Notes under the pieces: model-generated | Seen by the model: only the letters and a program-made list of their open reading frames with translations | What the model was told of the DNA's origin: nothing | Databases searched by the model: none | In this document: positions 55,601 through 64,000 of the stretch, piece after piece | How the letters are laid out: every line of letters begins with the position of its first letter | How positions within the stretch are numbered: position 1 is the first letter of the stretch | Program-made: the position numbers and the translations under genes | NCBI GenBank assembly: GCA_963377175.1 | Contig: CAUJNA010000515.1 | Span: 50,001-114,000, forward strand | Direction: 5' to 3' | Source of the DNA: Effrenium voratum | Lineage: Eukaryota > Sar > Dinophyceae > Suessiales > Symbiodiniaceae | Length of the DNA stretch: 64,000 bases

Positions 55601-58600
55601 CAAAAGCATCCACCTAGGCCATGTGCTTTGTAAAGAAGAAAAAGTCAGCAATGAGCTCTTGGGTGCGTTCTTTTATCAGTGGTCGGACGTTTGTGTTGTC
55701 TAGCAGGTTGGGTTCCAATCTGATCCAGTGGTCGGCGGCAGCTTAAACTTGCGTCATCTCCAAGGGCCAATGTTTGTCAGGATTTCCACTTGGTGGGCAC
55801 GACGCACTCATGCCAAAGCGCACACTTCTCAGAACTACCAGTCCTAAGTGCGAACAGGGCCCGAATTGTGGATTGGGCCCATGTTGACCGACGGCCAAGA
55901 ACATGGACAGATGCCGTGCGTGCCCAGGTGTGATTGACATCGTAGCTGCCGGCTTCGGCATCAAGAGCGACAGAATGAAGGCGAGCTTTGGGCAAGTTAT
56001 TTCAGCAAGTGGCGTGCATAGTGCGTTCATGTGCTAGTGAGGGCCGCAGCATAGCACCTGGTCTACATTGAGCGCTCACATGTGAAGAAGCGTGTCTCAT
56101 AATTCAGCGCCTGTCCCTCGCCAATTGTCAAATTGTCAAACGCCACTTCAGCAGGCAGAGGTTTCCTTTCCCCTCATCTGCATGCTTAGCAGCGTTTCCA
56201 AGGGCAATTTGCAAGCAGCCGGCTGCAGGAGCTGCAGCGCCTGAAGGATGGGATTGGGTACCACAGCCAGGAGCGAGGGAGACGGTGTTTCGGTAGGTGG
56301 GAGGCGGGGGGTTCCTTGCCTTGCCTTGCCCCCCTGCTTTTGCTTGCTTTCTTGCTTGCGCCCTCTGCGCTTTTTGTCTTGTTGATCCGGACCAAGGCAA
56401 CCATGTCTCATGAGTGAGTCTTGCCCGGGCAGTGCCAAGGCGGGGGTGAGGGGTAGAACCGAAGCTTCCCTTCAGCTGTCCTGCTTAGAAACTCGAAGCC
56501 AGCTGCTGAGTTTTCTTTGGCATGTTGAGACTTCAACTGCCGACTGCCAGGACGAAGAATCGGAGAGCGAATGAGGGGCGTTTGCCAGTGCACCGGCGTC
56601 TGAAACGCTGCGGCTGCACCCTCTGACCAGTGTGTTGGCCCCCTCCCTTTTTGCTTCAGGTGTGCTGAGGGTGAGCCCACGCAGTGCATCCCAAACCCCA
56701 CCCGCGACAATGTGCGCTTGGAGGGTCGAGTCCAGCCGAGAGGAAAGCCGCAGCATGTGCCGCTCGTAACATAGCCCGCCCTCCCCAGAGCCTCCTAGAG
56801 CCTCCTAGAGCCTCCTGGGTGGCCGTGCAAAGGCTTAAGCCTCTGGTTTGGTTCAGTGAAATATGTGTTTTCCAAGCCACAATGCCAGCCACAATGCCTC
56901 ACCCGGCGTCTCAGGCTGGGCCTCATTTTCGGCATGGGATCAAATAAGTTCACGGAGCACCCTGTTCTTGTTCCCTGGAACGGTCTGGGCGGAGAGCCTG
57001 CGACCGGCATGCCGCAATTTTTCTCAGCACGGGGAGGGTGACTGGGAGAGAAGGGCTGGGTTTCACTGCCGCATCGCGCGGGATCCGTTAAGCACCCGGG
57101 CCTTCAAAGGAATGGGGCCCTCGATTTGGCAAATGACCGAGAAAAGCGTCCGGGGAGAGGGAGGCGGCCGGACGGGGGGGGAGATGGAAGTTGGAGAGCA
57201 ATGCCAGAGGGATGCAAAAGGTTTGGACCAAAGCTGCCAGACCAGAACTGCATTAGCCAACAAGGCGTTGCTCCAGCATGGAAGCTGATCGGGGGTCAAA
57301 AACGGATGGTCTTCGGGCGTCTGCCCGGGCACCGCAGATTCAGAATCTGAAGTCTGCCTGTGACTCGGCAGAGCTTGTGGTTGCTTTGTTGACAATGTTC
57401 AGGGAGAAGCGGTGAACGCTCAATTCACGAATCCTAGCCACGGACAGAAGCAAAGCAAGCTAAGGCTAGATGCTGATGGCACGCCTGTTTCGGAAACCCA
57501 CAATGTGCCAATGTGGTCCCCCTTACATGAACGCGGAGTAGTCTCGGGTGTGGTTGGTGCTCCAAGTCCTCCTTTCAAGACGGGCATCGGTCGATGCAGG
57601 AGGACCCTTCCTTCGTGGACGAGGAGAACTGCCGGAACTGGGGGGAAGTGCAGACGCGGGCCCAAGGGAACCGCAGGCGCCCTACTGCCTGGGTTGCTCA
57701 TTGTGAAAGGAAGTCACATTTGTTTTAGTTTTTTAAATCTCAGGTTTGCTCCGGGTCAAGCATGCGATGCCAATCCGGAGTTGGTCAACCCAGCAGCTGA
57801 CTTAAGGGTAATCTGCGCACCCCACAAAGGTCCTGGCTCCCCGAGAAAATTGACGTCTTGACGCAGAAGTTAAGCAACGTCAAATACGAGCGCGGCTTTT
57901 AAATCACCAGTTCGAATGAGATTGGACGTTTCCATTCGAATCGAGAATGTGAGCAGAAGCGAAATTCGGCTTCCGCTGGTAACCTGCTCAGTCCCCTTTG
58001 CAAATCAGGGTGTCCCGCCCTCTGAAGCTGAAGCAGTTTTGAAGAATTCAACAGCTCGATTTGCTGGTGAAGTCGATCAAATCACATCATGTACAACTTG
58101 TCATGGGCATTGAAGCACTAGGGGGGTCAGTACCCAAATCACCACTGGGAAGCTGTGTTTCGGCCTCAACTCATAAGAAAAGAACGTTCGCAGGCAAACA
58201 ATTGGGCCTGACACACAGTAGCAAGCCTTGCTGCAGTAGCCATCATCGAGGTATTCACAAACTTGCCACAACTTTGGGTGAGTTGCTTGTGGTGCCAACA
58301 CCATGCCAGGCTGCGCCTCCGCTTTTCTCGCTCCTCTTTTCGGTGTTGCCACGCGTCCTCACGGTCGAAATCTGTAGTTCTTCTTGGCACAGCAACTAAG
58401 AGGGTATGGCCAATGAACAGATCCTCTGGATTTCCGACAGAATCATGTCTGAGCAGTGGAAGGAACAGTTAGCTGGCAATGGTGCATTTACATAGTCTCT
58501 GGTTGATGTGGGGAGGAGATTGGGGGACCGCTTTTCAATTCCCTAGCAAACTTCAAGGGACTATCTCCCACGTCCAACTGAAAGGACGGGTCCATGTTCG

Positions 58601-61600
58601 TGGATGGCAGAACTTCTCAGCTTCTCATGCTCCGCTTTCGACCTGCATTTGCTCGACTCCGCAGCCACTGGGGGTTTGGCCGCAACGCAAAGGCAAAAGC
58701 TGTAGGAGTTGCGGTCGGGTGCCATGTCTTCATATGGAGCTTTGCCGACGGAAGCGGTGCCTTGGAAAGGCAGACAAGCAGTGAAGCCAACAACTTGGAG
58801 GGGTCCTCCAATTTGCGGGACACATAGCAATTATGCACTTGTCAGAGTGGGCGAGTCAAAGAAATAATCTCCAGGACATTCTCCAGGAAGTTAGATTGGA
58901 AAGGTTTTGGGAATCTAGCCTAAGCTGCTTTTTGAAGGATTTAAGCATGTTTGAGGGGCATTGAAGCTTTGTTTAAGCCAAACTAAGCCAAATTTAAGCC
59001 CACTTTGGCTGCCTGGAGATTTGTCCACTGGTACGGCACGATCCCCCGTTTCTGGACAAGCCCTTCTGAGACCCCGATGATGATTTCTGAGCTTGGATAA
59101 GCCTTGGACAAGCCCAGAGGCGGAGATGAGCCCAGTCTAAGCGAATCTAATTTCCTGTAGGAATTCCTGCTAGAAATGTTCTTTGGCTGAGCAAAAGCCC
59201 GCCGCTGCCAAGGGCCAGTCGCGGGCAACAATGCTGGCGGACCGGGCTGGGGGGACGTTGGAGCCGGCGATCTTGCTTGATCGCCTGAGCCCACAAGCAG
59301 ACTTTTGCTGGCTTTGGGGACTTCGGGCGATGGCCCACATACACACTAGGTTAGGGGATGAGACCTCCCGAAGCTCCGCTTCTCACCTCTTGTTGACTTG
59401 CCAAAGGACGTGTTCCATGCTGATGTCGTGTACGGCGTGCAGATTGGCTCTCATTGGTCGGCGTTGTTTTCTTGGCGCGCAGGAGGTCGAGGAGGGTAGC
59501 GAGGAGGAAATTGCTCCTCCAGCAGTCCAGGAGAGCTCCAGATGGAACTGGAAGGCAATGTGGTGATGTGGCGCTTTTCCAACCGTTTTTTTTCTCCCCC
59601 CCAACTGTGAGCGTTTCTTGGCATGATGTGCAGTTGATTGATCACAAAATATTCATAGGTGTGTCAGGGGAAGATGCTTCGGCTAGAGGTTGCAATTAGT
59701 GGAAGGGATGGCCACTTGTTCCCTGAGTGTTGTCCCCAACTATAGCCCTGGGCTTTGGCCCAGAGAATTCGGGAGGGTTCGGAGCGAGTTCCAGGAAAGT
59801 TCAGCAGGTCCGGGGTGCCGCCTGGCTTCCCGTCATTTTCTGGAAGCTGAGGGACGGGGGCGGGTCCCGAAAAAAGCAAAGCAGAACAAAGATATTGGTA
59901 TTCGGGGATATTGGGGCGTGGTGCTAAATGCGTGGGTATCAAGCTTCAACCCCACATCACTTTTGCGATCATCATTGGGGGGGGCTGCCGTCCCCCAACC
60001 CCTGGCCCGCCATGCCCCCCTTCGCCACTTGGACACTGGGAGTCTTCCGCGTAATAAAGCAGGCAAAAAGAGGGACGTCGCGGCACTGTTGATTTGAGCT
60101 TCCGCAACGTGCCGCAGTCCTCACCTTGTACCCTTCAGCTGAGGGTGCGGTCCACAGAGTCTTATCCCAACATCAGGTTACTAGGTTGCCCCACAGCAGT
60201 TGAGGGTGCGGTCCAATACAATATCCGCACCCCCCCGGAGTCTATTTTGCCAAACTTGACCCCCTCGTTGCGATCAATGGGGATCGCGCATTGGCTCGCA
60301 TTGGCAGGCGGTGGGCGGCGTGGCCGGGCTCCTGGTGCTTGGGGCGCTGGTTCTGATGGCCAACCCCTGCCGTAGGGCCGCCCTCTTCAGCGCCCGGCGC
60401 TCAGTGCAGGTCCCCAGAAAGCCACGACAGAGGCGCAGACAACGCAGTCCGTCTTTTTTTTTATTTGCAAAGTAGGCTGAGATGGTTGTGTCGAGTGCAA
60501 ACACATGGCACGTGTGATGCGTTCTTCAAGTATTGGCGCTTGGGTCTCAAGTTTTCACTTTCCCCCCCCACCACAACCAACCAACCAACCAACCAACCAA
60601 CCAACCAACCAACCAGATACAAGCACCCAACGGCAAAGAAAGAAGAAAGCACACAGCCAAGCAACTGTAAACAACCAAACAAACACAGACAACCAAACAA
60701 ACACAACCAACCAATCAAGGACAAGCCCAGAAGCACAGACAACCAAAGAAACACAGACAACCAAAGAAACACAGACAGCCAAACACACTCAGACAACCAA
60801 ATAAACACAGACAACCAAACAAGCAAAGACAACCACACAAACACAGACAACCAAAGAAACACAGAGAACCAACCAAACACAGGCAACCCAACAAACACGA
60901 ACAACCAAACCAATACAGACAATCAGACAATCAGACAAACGCAGACAACCAAACCAACAAAGACAGCGAAACAAACCCAGACAACCAAACAAACGCAGAC
61001 AACCAAACCAACAGAGACAGCCAAACAAACACAGACAGACAACAAAACAAACTCAGACAGCCAAACACACTCAGACAACCGAAGAAACACGGACAGCCAA
61101 AGAAACACAGACAACCCAAAAACAGACAACCAAACAACCACAGCCAAAGAAGCACGCACACAAGCAAACCAACAAATCGACCAACAACTGACCGGACTCC
61201 ATTGCCACACCTCAAAGCCCGGGGCTTGGTGCGTCCGAGGCAAACCCCAGCTCGGGCATCGACCTGGCAGAGGCGAGGCAGCTCGAGGATGCGGCGGGGC
61301 GGCTGAAACACGCCCGGGCCCCCGACGCAAAAAAATCAGGCGAAGGCGAGTTGGCGGTTCGCAGGTGCTCCCTGACAGAGATGACGGGGATCTCCAAAAA
61401 GATTCGGGGCCCTTGTTTTCATCGGTTGCTTTGCAATGGAAGCACAGTCGGCCGTGAATGTGTGAATTTTCATGGATGGGTGGACGTAAATCCGTGCCAA
61501 CGATGTCCACCAAGTCCCAAAGGAAAATGCTCGTTGCTTGAATCTGAGGCAGCCCCAAAGGAATTCCGTCCATGTGATCTGAGGTGAACTCGCGGGCAGA

Positions 61601-63718
61601 GGCGGACAAGATGGTGGCCTCCGCCATGAAGCAGGCGGGCCTTGGGGCCTCCCAAGAGGTGTATTGCGAAGGGTTCCGCGAAGTCTGGCGCACAAGGTCC
61701 TCGCTTACGCAAAGAACTTGCGCATACTTGCATGAAGAAGGTTGCGCAGAGAAACTTGTTCGGAGAACTTGCGCAAAGCAAATTGCTTGGAGAAACTTGC
61801 TCAGAGAAGCCCGTGGCATGCGTCCCTCGTTTTTGCAGATCTGGGCGGGCCGCGCTGTTGCAGCTTGTGGAATACATAACACGGCAGCCTTTAATTTTTT
61901 CCCTGCTGGTGTACTTGTTAGCCATGCGCGCAACTCCTGCCTTCTAGTTCTTACCGCAACTGTAAAGAGTCCAACTTATGAGGTTGGCACTTGGTCAACC
62001 ACGCTGTTCGGGCGGGTTTCCTATTTGTGTGCTGCAGTCACATTGGGTTTATTGACAAACACAGGGAATGGCGACAGTCATTGCAGCATAGCTCGTAGCT
62101 CAGTTCAGAAGGCAAGCCCACACCCATCTTTCAGGGGGTGTTGCTTAGGTTGACGCCGGCCAAAGGAAACCCAAAGAACCATTCCAAGCTTTTCCTTGTG
62201 ATTTTCATTGAACGGGGTTCCCTATTTTGAGACAGACCCGGCTTTACAAAAGTGTTCAAGCCATAGCTTAACCAAGGGGTTCAATCGCCCAACCCGGGAT
62301 TGTTGACTCTTTTTTCCGTGCACCCGGGCTGGCTCTGCAGCCAACAAAAACCGCCTCGAGGCCAGCGAGGAGAGGCTGCATCAGGCGGCGCAGCGGAAAG
62401 AGGGAAAGCTACCCCCGCTCTTCCGGGACCTCAACTCAGCGCCTTGCTCCGGTCCTGTGTTGGGTTCAGGAGGTGTTTGAAAGGTTGTACTTCTCCGGAG
62501 AAGGACAACACAGGTTCCTCAACAAAAACGGCCCTCGTGTTGGAACAAGGGAAACACACAGGCTAGCAGGCAATGACTTGCGGGCACGAGAGAGTGGGCT
62601 TGTTTGGGAACATGGGTTCGATGACGAGCTATTCGCTGCGTTTTGCAAGTGAGGGTGGAATGTGAGTCTGTAATGGGCAAGTAGGACAACTTACATATGT
62701 CAGGGTGGACTTGCCTTCCACGCATTTATCGCTGGCTTCGCATGTGAGCAGTTTTGGTTTTGCCCGTCCGGATGAATACGACTCACGGGGCTGTGTACTT
62801 GTGGGTGTTTATCAACTGATTTGCAAGCGCTCTATTTTCTGACACACGCACACAGGCACCCGTGCACCTCAACGGGTAAGAAATGTGCTCTGCTGGTCTT
62901 GCCTCGAAAATGGCACAATACGCAGCAAGCACATGGCTGGCCGCTCGTTGCAAAAAAGCGTCCCACCGTCCTAAGCCAGGTCATACCTCAGAGATGTCGC
63001 AAGTTGCACAAAGCTTCCATCAGAAGCCCATATCATCACAAAATAGGGCAACAACAAATGTTGTGCGGGTGAAAAGGGTTCTTAGATCTATGAGAGGTTG
63101 GCATGTGTGGCTTTTGGAGTAGACAGATCCATGGTTGGGGTGTTAGACGGTGAAGACAACCCGATGTTTCTTTTTCGGTGTTCTGAAATGGGAAGTCAGC
63201 CATTTTTGAGGAAAGAGCTTGGCAAGAGTCTAGCGATCTCTCTGCTTTGAGGGACGGTTTTGGAGCATGATCTGTCTGCCTGAGGTGTCTTCAGGCCAAT
63301 TCTTCCAGAACGAGAAGTTGGCACTGGAAGCTAAAAAAGCCGAGGCGGATGGTGCCGGCTGGGACAGTGTTTACCTTGTGAAAGGAGCGGTTAACCCAGG
63401 AAGCCAACTAGGTTTGTCAAGAAGGACTGGTGGACGCCTTCCTCACAGGAGATTGGCCAAGTGCCCTCGGCCTGCCTGGAACGTCAAGTAATCCGAAACC
63501 AGCCTACATCTGCTGGCTTTCTGGCCTTCTGAATTTCAGAGCCGGAATGATGAACCCCCGTTTTTTTTTTTGGGGGGGGCTGTCCCATCCACGAGGGGAT
63601 TCTTCACTTTTGGCGGCAACTCGGCTCTGGCAGCGGTTGCCAGGCCCTGGACAAGGTGGCGCGCAAGGAGAACGAGCTGGAGAACCGCGGGGAGTACAAG
63701 CTGAAGGACAATCAAGGG
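46582..63718 (+). CDS. Unrecognised multi-pass membrane protein gene with charged C-terminal part, multi-exon, 3' end outside window
   Basis: Gene span; exons are listed separately. I do not recognise the family. In order the exons give a helical soluble segment (46582-49580), a membrane helix (51802-51872), Trp/Cys-containing loops (52293, 52979), two more hydrophobic segments (53593 and 55381), a Cys/Trp loop and acidic stretch (57600, 59483), a strong membrane helix (60308-60409) and a charged, probably coiled-coil region rich in Ala, Glu and Lys (61240-63718). Phases agree across 46582, 47928, 48321, 49490 and 51802, and again across 57600, 59483, 60308, 61240 and 61584, which argues for one gene or two joined blocks. 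Donors are a mix of GC and GT. The stop codon is not reached. Confidence 0.6.
47285..47345. repeat. Poly-C tracts
   Basis: Four or five runs of 7 to 14 C separated by TA, TCCTAT or similar, followed by a short (AC)n and (AT)n run at 47376-47407. Confidence 0.9.
47389..47407. repeat. (AT)n microsatellite
   Basis: Alternating AT directly after an ACAC run. Confidence 0.9.
47471..47815 (+). repeat. Direct repeat pair in an AT-rich block
   Basis: TATTTATTAA.AGGGTCC occurs at about 47473 and again at about 47793, with CCCCTATTAGT- and CCTAATAAGG-like motifs between. Might be the ends of a small non-autonomous element; no open frame inside. Confidence 0.45.
47835..47849. repeat. (AT)n microsatellite
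   Basis: Short alternating AT run about 80 bases before the exon at 47928. Confidence 0.85.
47928..47973 (+). CDS. Membrane protein gene, exon
   Basis: Its first G completes Arg from the previous exon; then HAAQLLVSRGYSGLE. Acceptor cttggag after a C-rich tract, donor gcaccg (GC). Confidence 0.7.
48198..48218. repeat. (CA)n microsatellite
   Basis: About ten CA units in the intron before the exon at 48321. Confidence 0.92.
48321..48401 (+). CDS. Membrane protein gene, exon
   Basis: Reads GEPMKIATDKLLYLSQRIFA then EETPQER, helical. Acceptor ctgttcag, donor gtgagc (canonical GT), phase 0. Confidence 0.78.
49094..49123 (+). repeat. GC-rich 7-base tandem repeat
   Basis: About four copies of GGGCGCC, which also forms overlapping inverted repeats. 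Confidence 0.88.
49490..49580 (+). CDS. Membrane protein gene, exon
   Basis: Reads VLDLPKKEAAERIRKVAVEY then GEEPPTLRSR plus one base. Acceptor gaaaaag, donor gcaagc (GC). The next exon completes Gly. Confidence 0.75.
49581..51801. other. Intron, 2.2 kb
   Basis: Contains a G-rich stretch at about 49598-49685 and otherwise nothing I recognise. Confidence 0.5.
51802..51872 (+). CDS. Membrane protein gene, helix exon, end approximate
   Basis: In the phase set by the previous exon it reads NLLAYASSATSAMTVIIG then LIYMY, a transmembrane helix. Donors are possible at 51873 (GT), 51879 (GC) or 51887 (GT). Confidence 0.72.
52293..52395 (+). CDS. Membrane protein gene, candidate exon, frame and end uncertain
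   Basis: A T-rich tract ending cacag is a strong acceptor. Two frames stay open: one reads ACCVGRMANRWSQKRS and later FNLKFDDCYFED, the other GLLRGAHGEPLVAETLAP. The first has higher third-position GC. Confidence 0.5.
52979..53030 (+). CDS. Membrane protein gene, Trp/Cys loop exon, end approximate
   Basis: Reads TYWVDCNSTWANDWGM with an N-x-S/T site, typical of an exposed loop. Acceptor cctcgag; a GC donor (gcctgg) at 53031 suits the next exon's phase. Confidence 0.62.
53593..53637 (+). CDS. Membrane protein gene, exon
   Basis: Reads IGLTGAMMVNPMVLQ, weakly hydrophobic. Acceptor ctggtcag, donor gccagg (GC), phase 0 into the next exon. Confidence 0.6.
55381..55450 (+). CDS. Membrane protein gene, exon
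   Basis: Reads AMFANIGYCGKLGVTTGF then VSIAI plus one base. Acceptor gtccag, donor gtgggg (GT). Confidence 0.7.
55451..57599. other. Intron region, 2.1 kb
   Basis: Phase indicates at least one more exon here, not located. It contains the short tandem repeat at 56787-56816. Confidence 0.4.
56787..56816 (+). repeat. 10-base tandem repeat
   Basis: Three perfect copies of AGAGCCTCCT. Confidence 0.92.
57600..57647 (+). CDS. Membrane protein gene, Cys/Trp loop exon
   Basis: Reads EDPSFVDEENCRNWGE. Acceptor cgatgcag, donor gtgcag (GT), phase 0. The ENCRNWGE motif recalls DCNSTWANDWG in the exon at 52979. Confidence 0.68.
59483..59554 (+). CDS. Membrane protein gene, acidic exon
   Basis: Reads EVEEGSEEEIAPPAVQES then SRWNWK: a strongly acidic stretch followed by aromatic and basic residues before a membrane helix. 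Acceptor ggcgcgcag, donor gcaatg (GC). Confidence 0.75.
60308..60409 (+). CDS. Membrane protein gene, strong transmembrane helix exon
   Basis: Reads AVGGVAGLLVLGALVLMA then NPCRRAALFSARRSVQ: a clear helix with an Arg-rich, presumably cytosolic, flank. Acceptor ttggcag, donor gtcccc (GT), phase 0 both sides. Confidence 0.8.
60576..61170 (+). repeat. CCAA tetranucleotide array and ACAGACAACCAAA minisatellite
   Basis: About ten CCAA units (60576-60614) run into roughly 500 bases of degenerate units based on ACAGACAACCAAA and ACCAAAGAAACAC. T is almost absent on this strand. The array is intronic, between the membrane-helix exon at 60308 and the exon at 61240. Confidence 0.95.
61240..61326 (+). 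CDS. Membrane protein gene, helical exon
   Basis: Reads ANPSSGIDLAEARQLEDA then AGRLKHARAPD, amphipathic helix. Acceptor gtccgag, donor gcaaaa (GC). Confidence 0.75.
61584..61634 (+). CDS. Membrane protein gene, helical exon
   Basis: Reads VNSRAEADKMVASAMKQ. Acceptor tctgag, donor gcgggc (GC), phase 0. Confidence 0.72.
62361..62399 (+). CDS. Membrane protein gene, helical exon, end approximate
   Basis: Reads ASEERLHQAAQRK in a phase that continues the previous exon. Acceptor cctcgag; donors at 62385 (GC) or 62400 (GA). Confidence 0.6.
63309..63338 (+). CDS. Membrane protein gene, short charged exon, limits approximate
   Basis: Reads NEKLALEAKK after a cttccag acceptor, with a GC donor (gccgag) that gives phase 0 into the next exon. 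An earlier start at 63295 is possible. Confidence 0.5.
63644..63718 (+). CDS. Membrane protein gene, charged exon, last in window
   Basis: Reads ALDKVARKENELENRGEY then KLKDNQG. Acceptor gttgccag, donor gtgggc (GT). The rest of the gene lies beyond the window. Confidence 0.75.
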
Positions 63719-64000
63719 GTGGGCCACGTGTTCTGCCTCAAGTTGCAAACTACAAACTTGTTTTGGAGGTCGTCATTTTAATAGATACCAACAACATGTT
63801 CATTCTTGTTCTGGCCAGTCAACATCTTGTATGGCCCCCCAGAATCCTCATTTGCACAGGGATCTTCTTTCAGGAAGGCCCTTTTTTTGATCGCGCCGAG
63901 CGGAGGGGCCCCCAAGATTTTGAGGGGCAGGCGCAGGTTTTGCCTTGGGGAGCGGGGGGGGTGGGGGGAGTAGGTCGCCTGGCTATGAGCTGCAACCGGC

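Overview
The window looks like nuclear DNA from a dinoflagellate; I cannot name the genus. Coding sequence comes as very short, GC-rich exons of about 27-115 bases, separated by introns of a few hundred to several thousand bases. Acceptors are almost always AG followed by an exonic G, and most donors are GC or GA rather than GT. This splice style, together with degenerate CCCTAAA telomere-type repeats, satellite arrays and genes that all run the same way (+), fits dinoflagellates and fits no bacterium, plant or animal. Long open frames here are mostly chance or repeat frames; real genes appear only when exons are matched to protein families and their reading phases are joined.

Region 1 (1 to about 27.7 kb) is one gene for a beta-adaptin, the large beta subunit of the AP-1/AP-2 clathrin adaptor complexes. 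The window opens inside it, so the first ~150 codons lie upstream. I place 27 exons of the HEAT-repeat trunk (195-18375), two exons from the linker (one with a clathrin-box-like LDLLDL), and most of the C-terminal ear (21715-27706). Its introns carry a 1.3-kb satellite, telomere-like repeats, G-rich and TTGCT-type repeats and microsatellites.

Region 2 (about 30.8-42.2 kb, perhaps to 44.2 kb) holds a second + strand gene. Exons for three transmembrane helices are followed by a complete RING1-IBR-RING2 (RBR) E3 ubiquitin ligase module (36281-40314), with the catalytic RING2 cysteine present and the usual RING1 histidine replaced by arginine. Phase-compatible exons downstream may be its C-terminal tail. 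The joint between the membrane exons and RING1 is not resolved.

Region 3 (about 46.6 kb to beyond the end of the window) is a third + strand gene, not recognised. It is a multi-pass membrane protein with Trp/Cys-containing loops, an acidic stretch and a charged, probably coiled-coil C-terminal part. Many neighbouring exons agree in phase. The three genes do not form an operon or an obvious pathway, but adaptor-mediated trafficking, a membrane-linked ubiquitin ligase and a membrane protein form a head-to-tail row, as is common in dinoflagellate chromosomes. Exon ends were placed by eye from protein alignment and splice signals; those marked approximate could move by a few codons.
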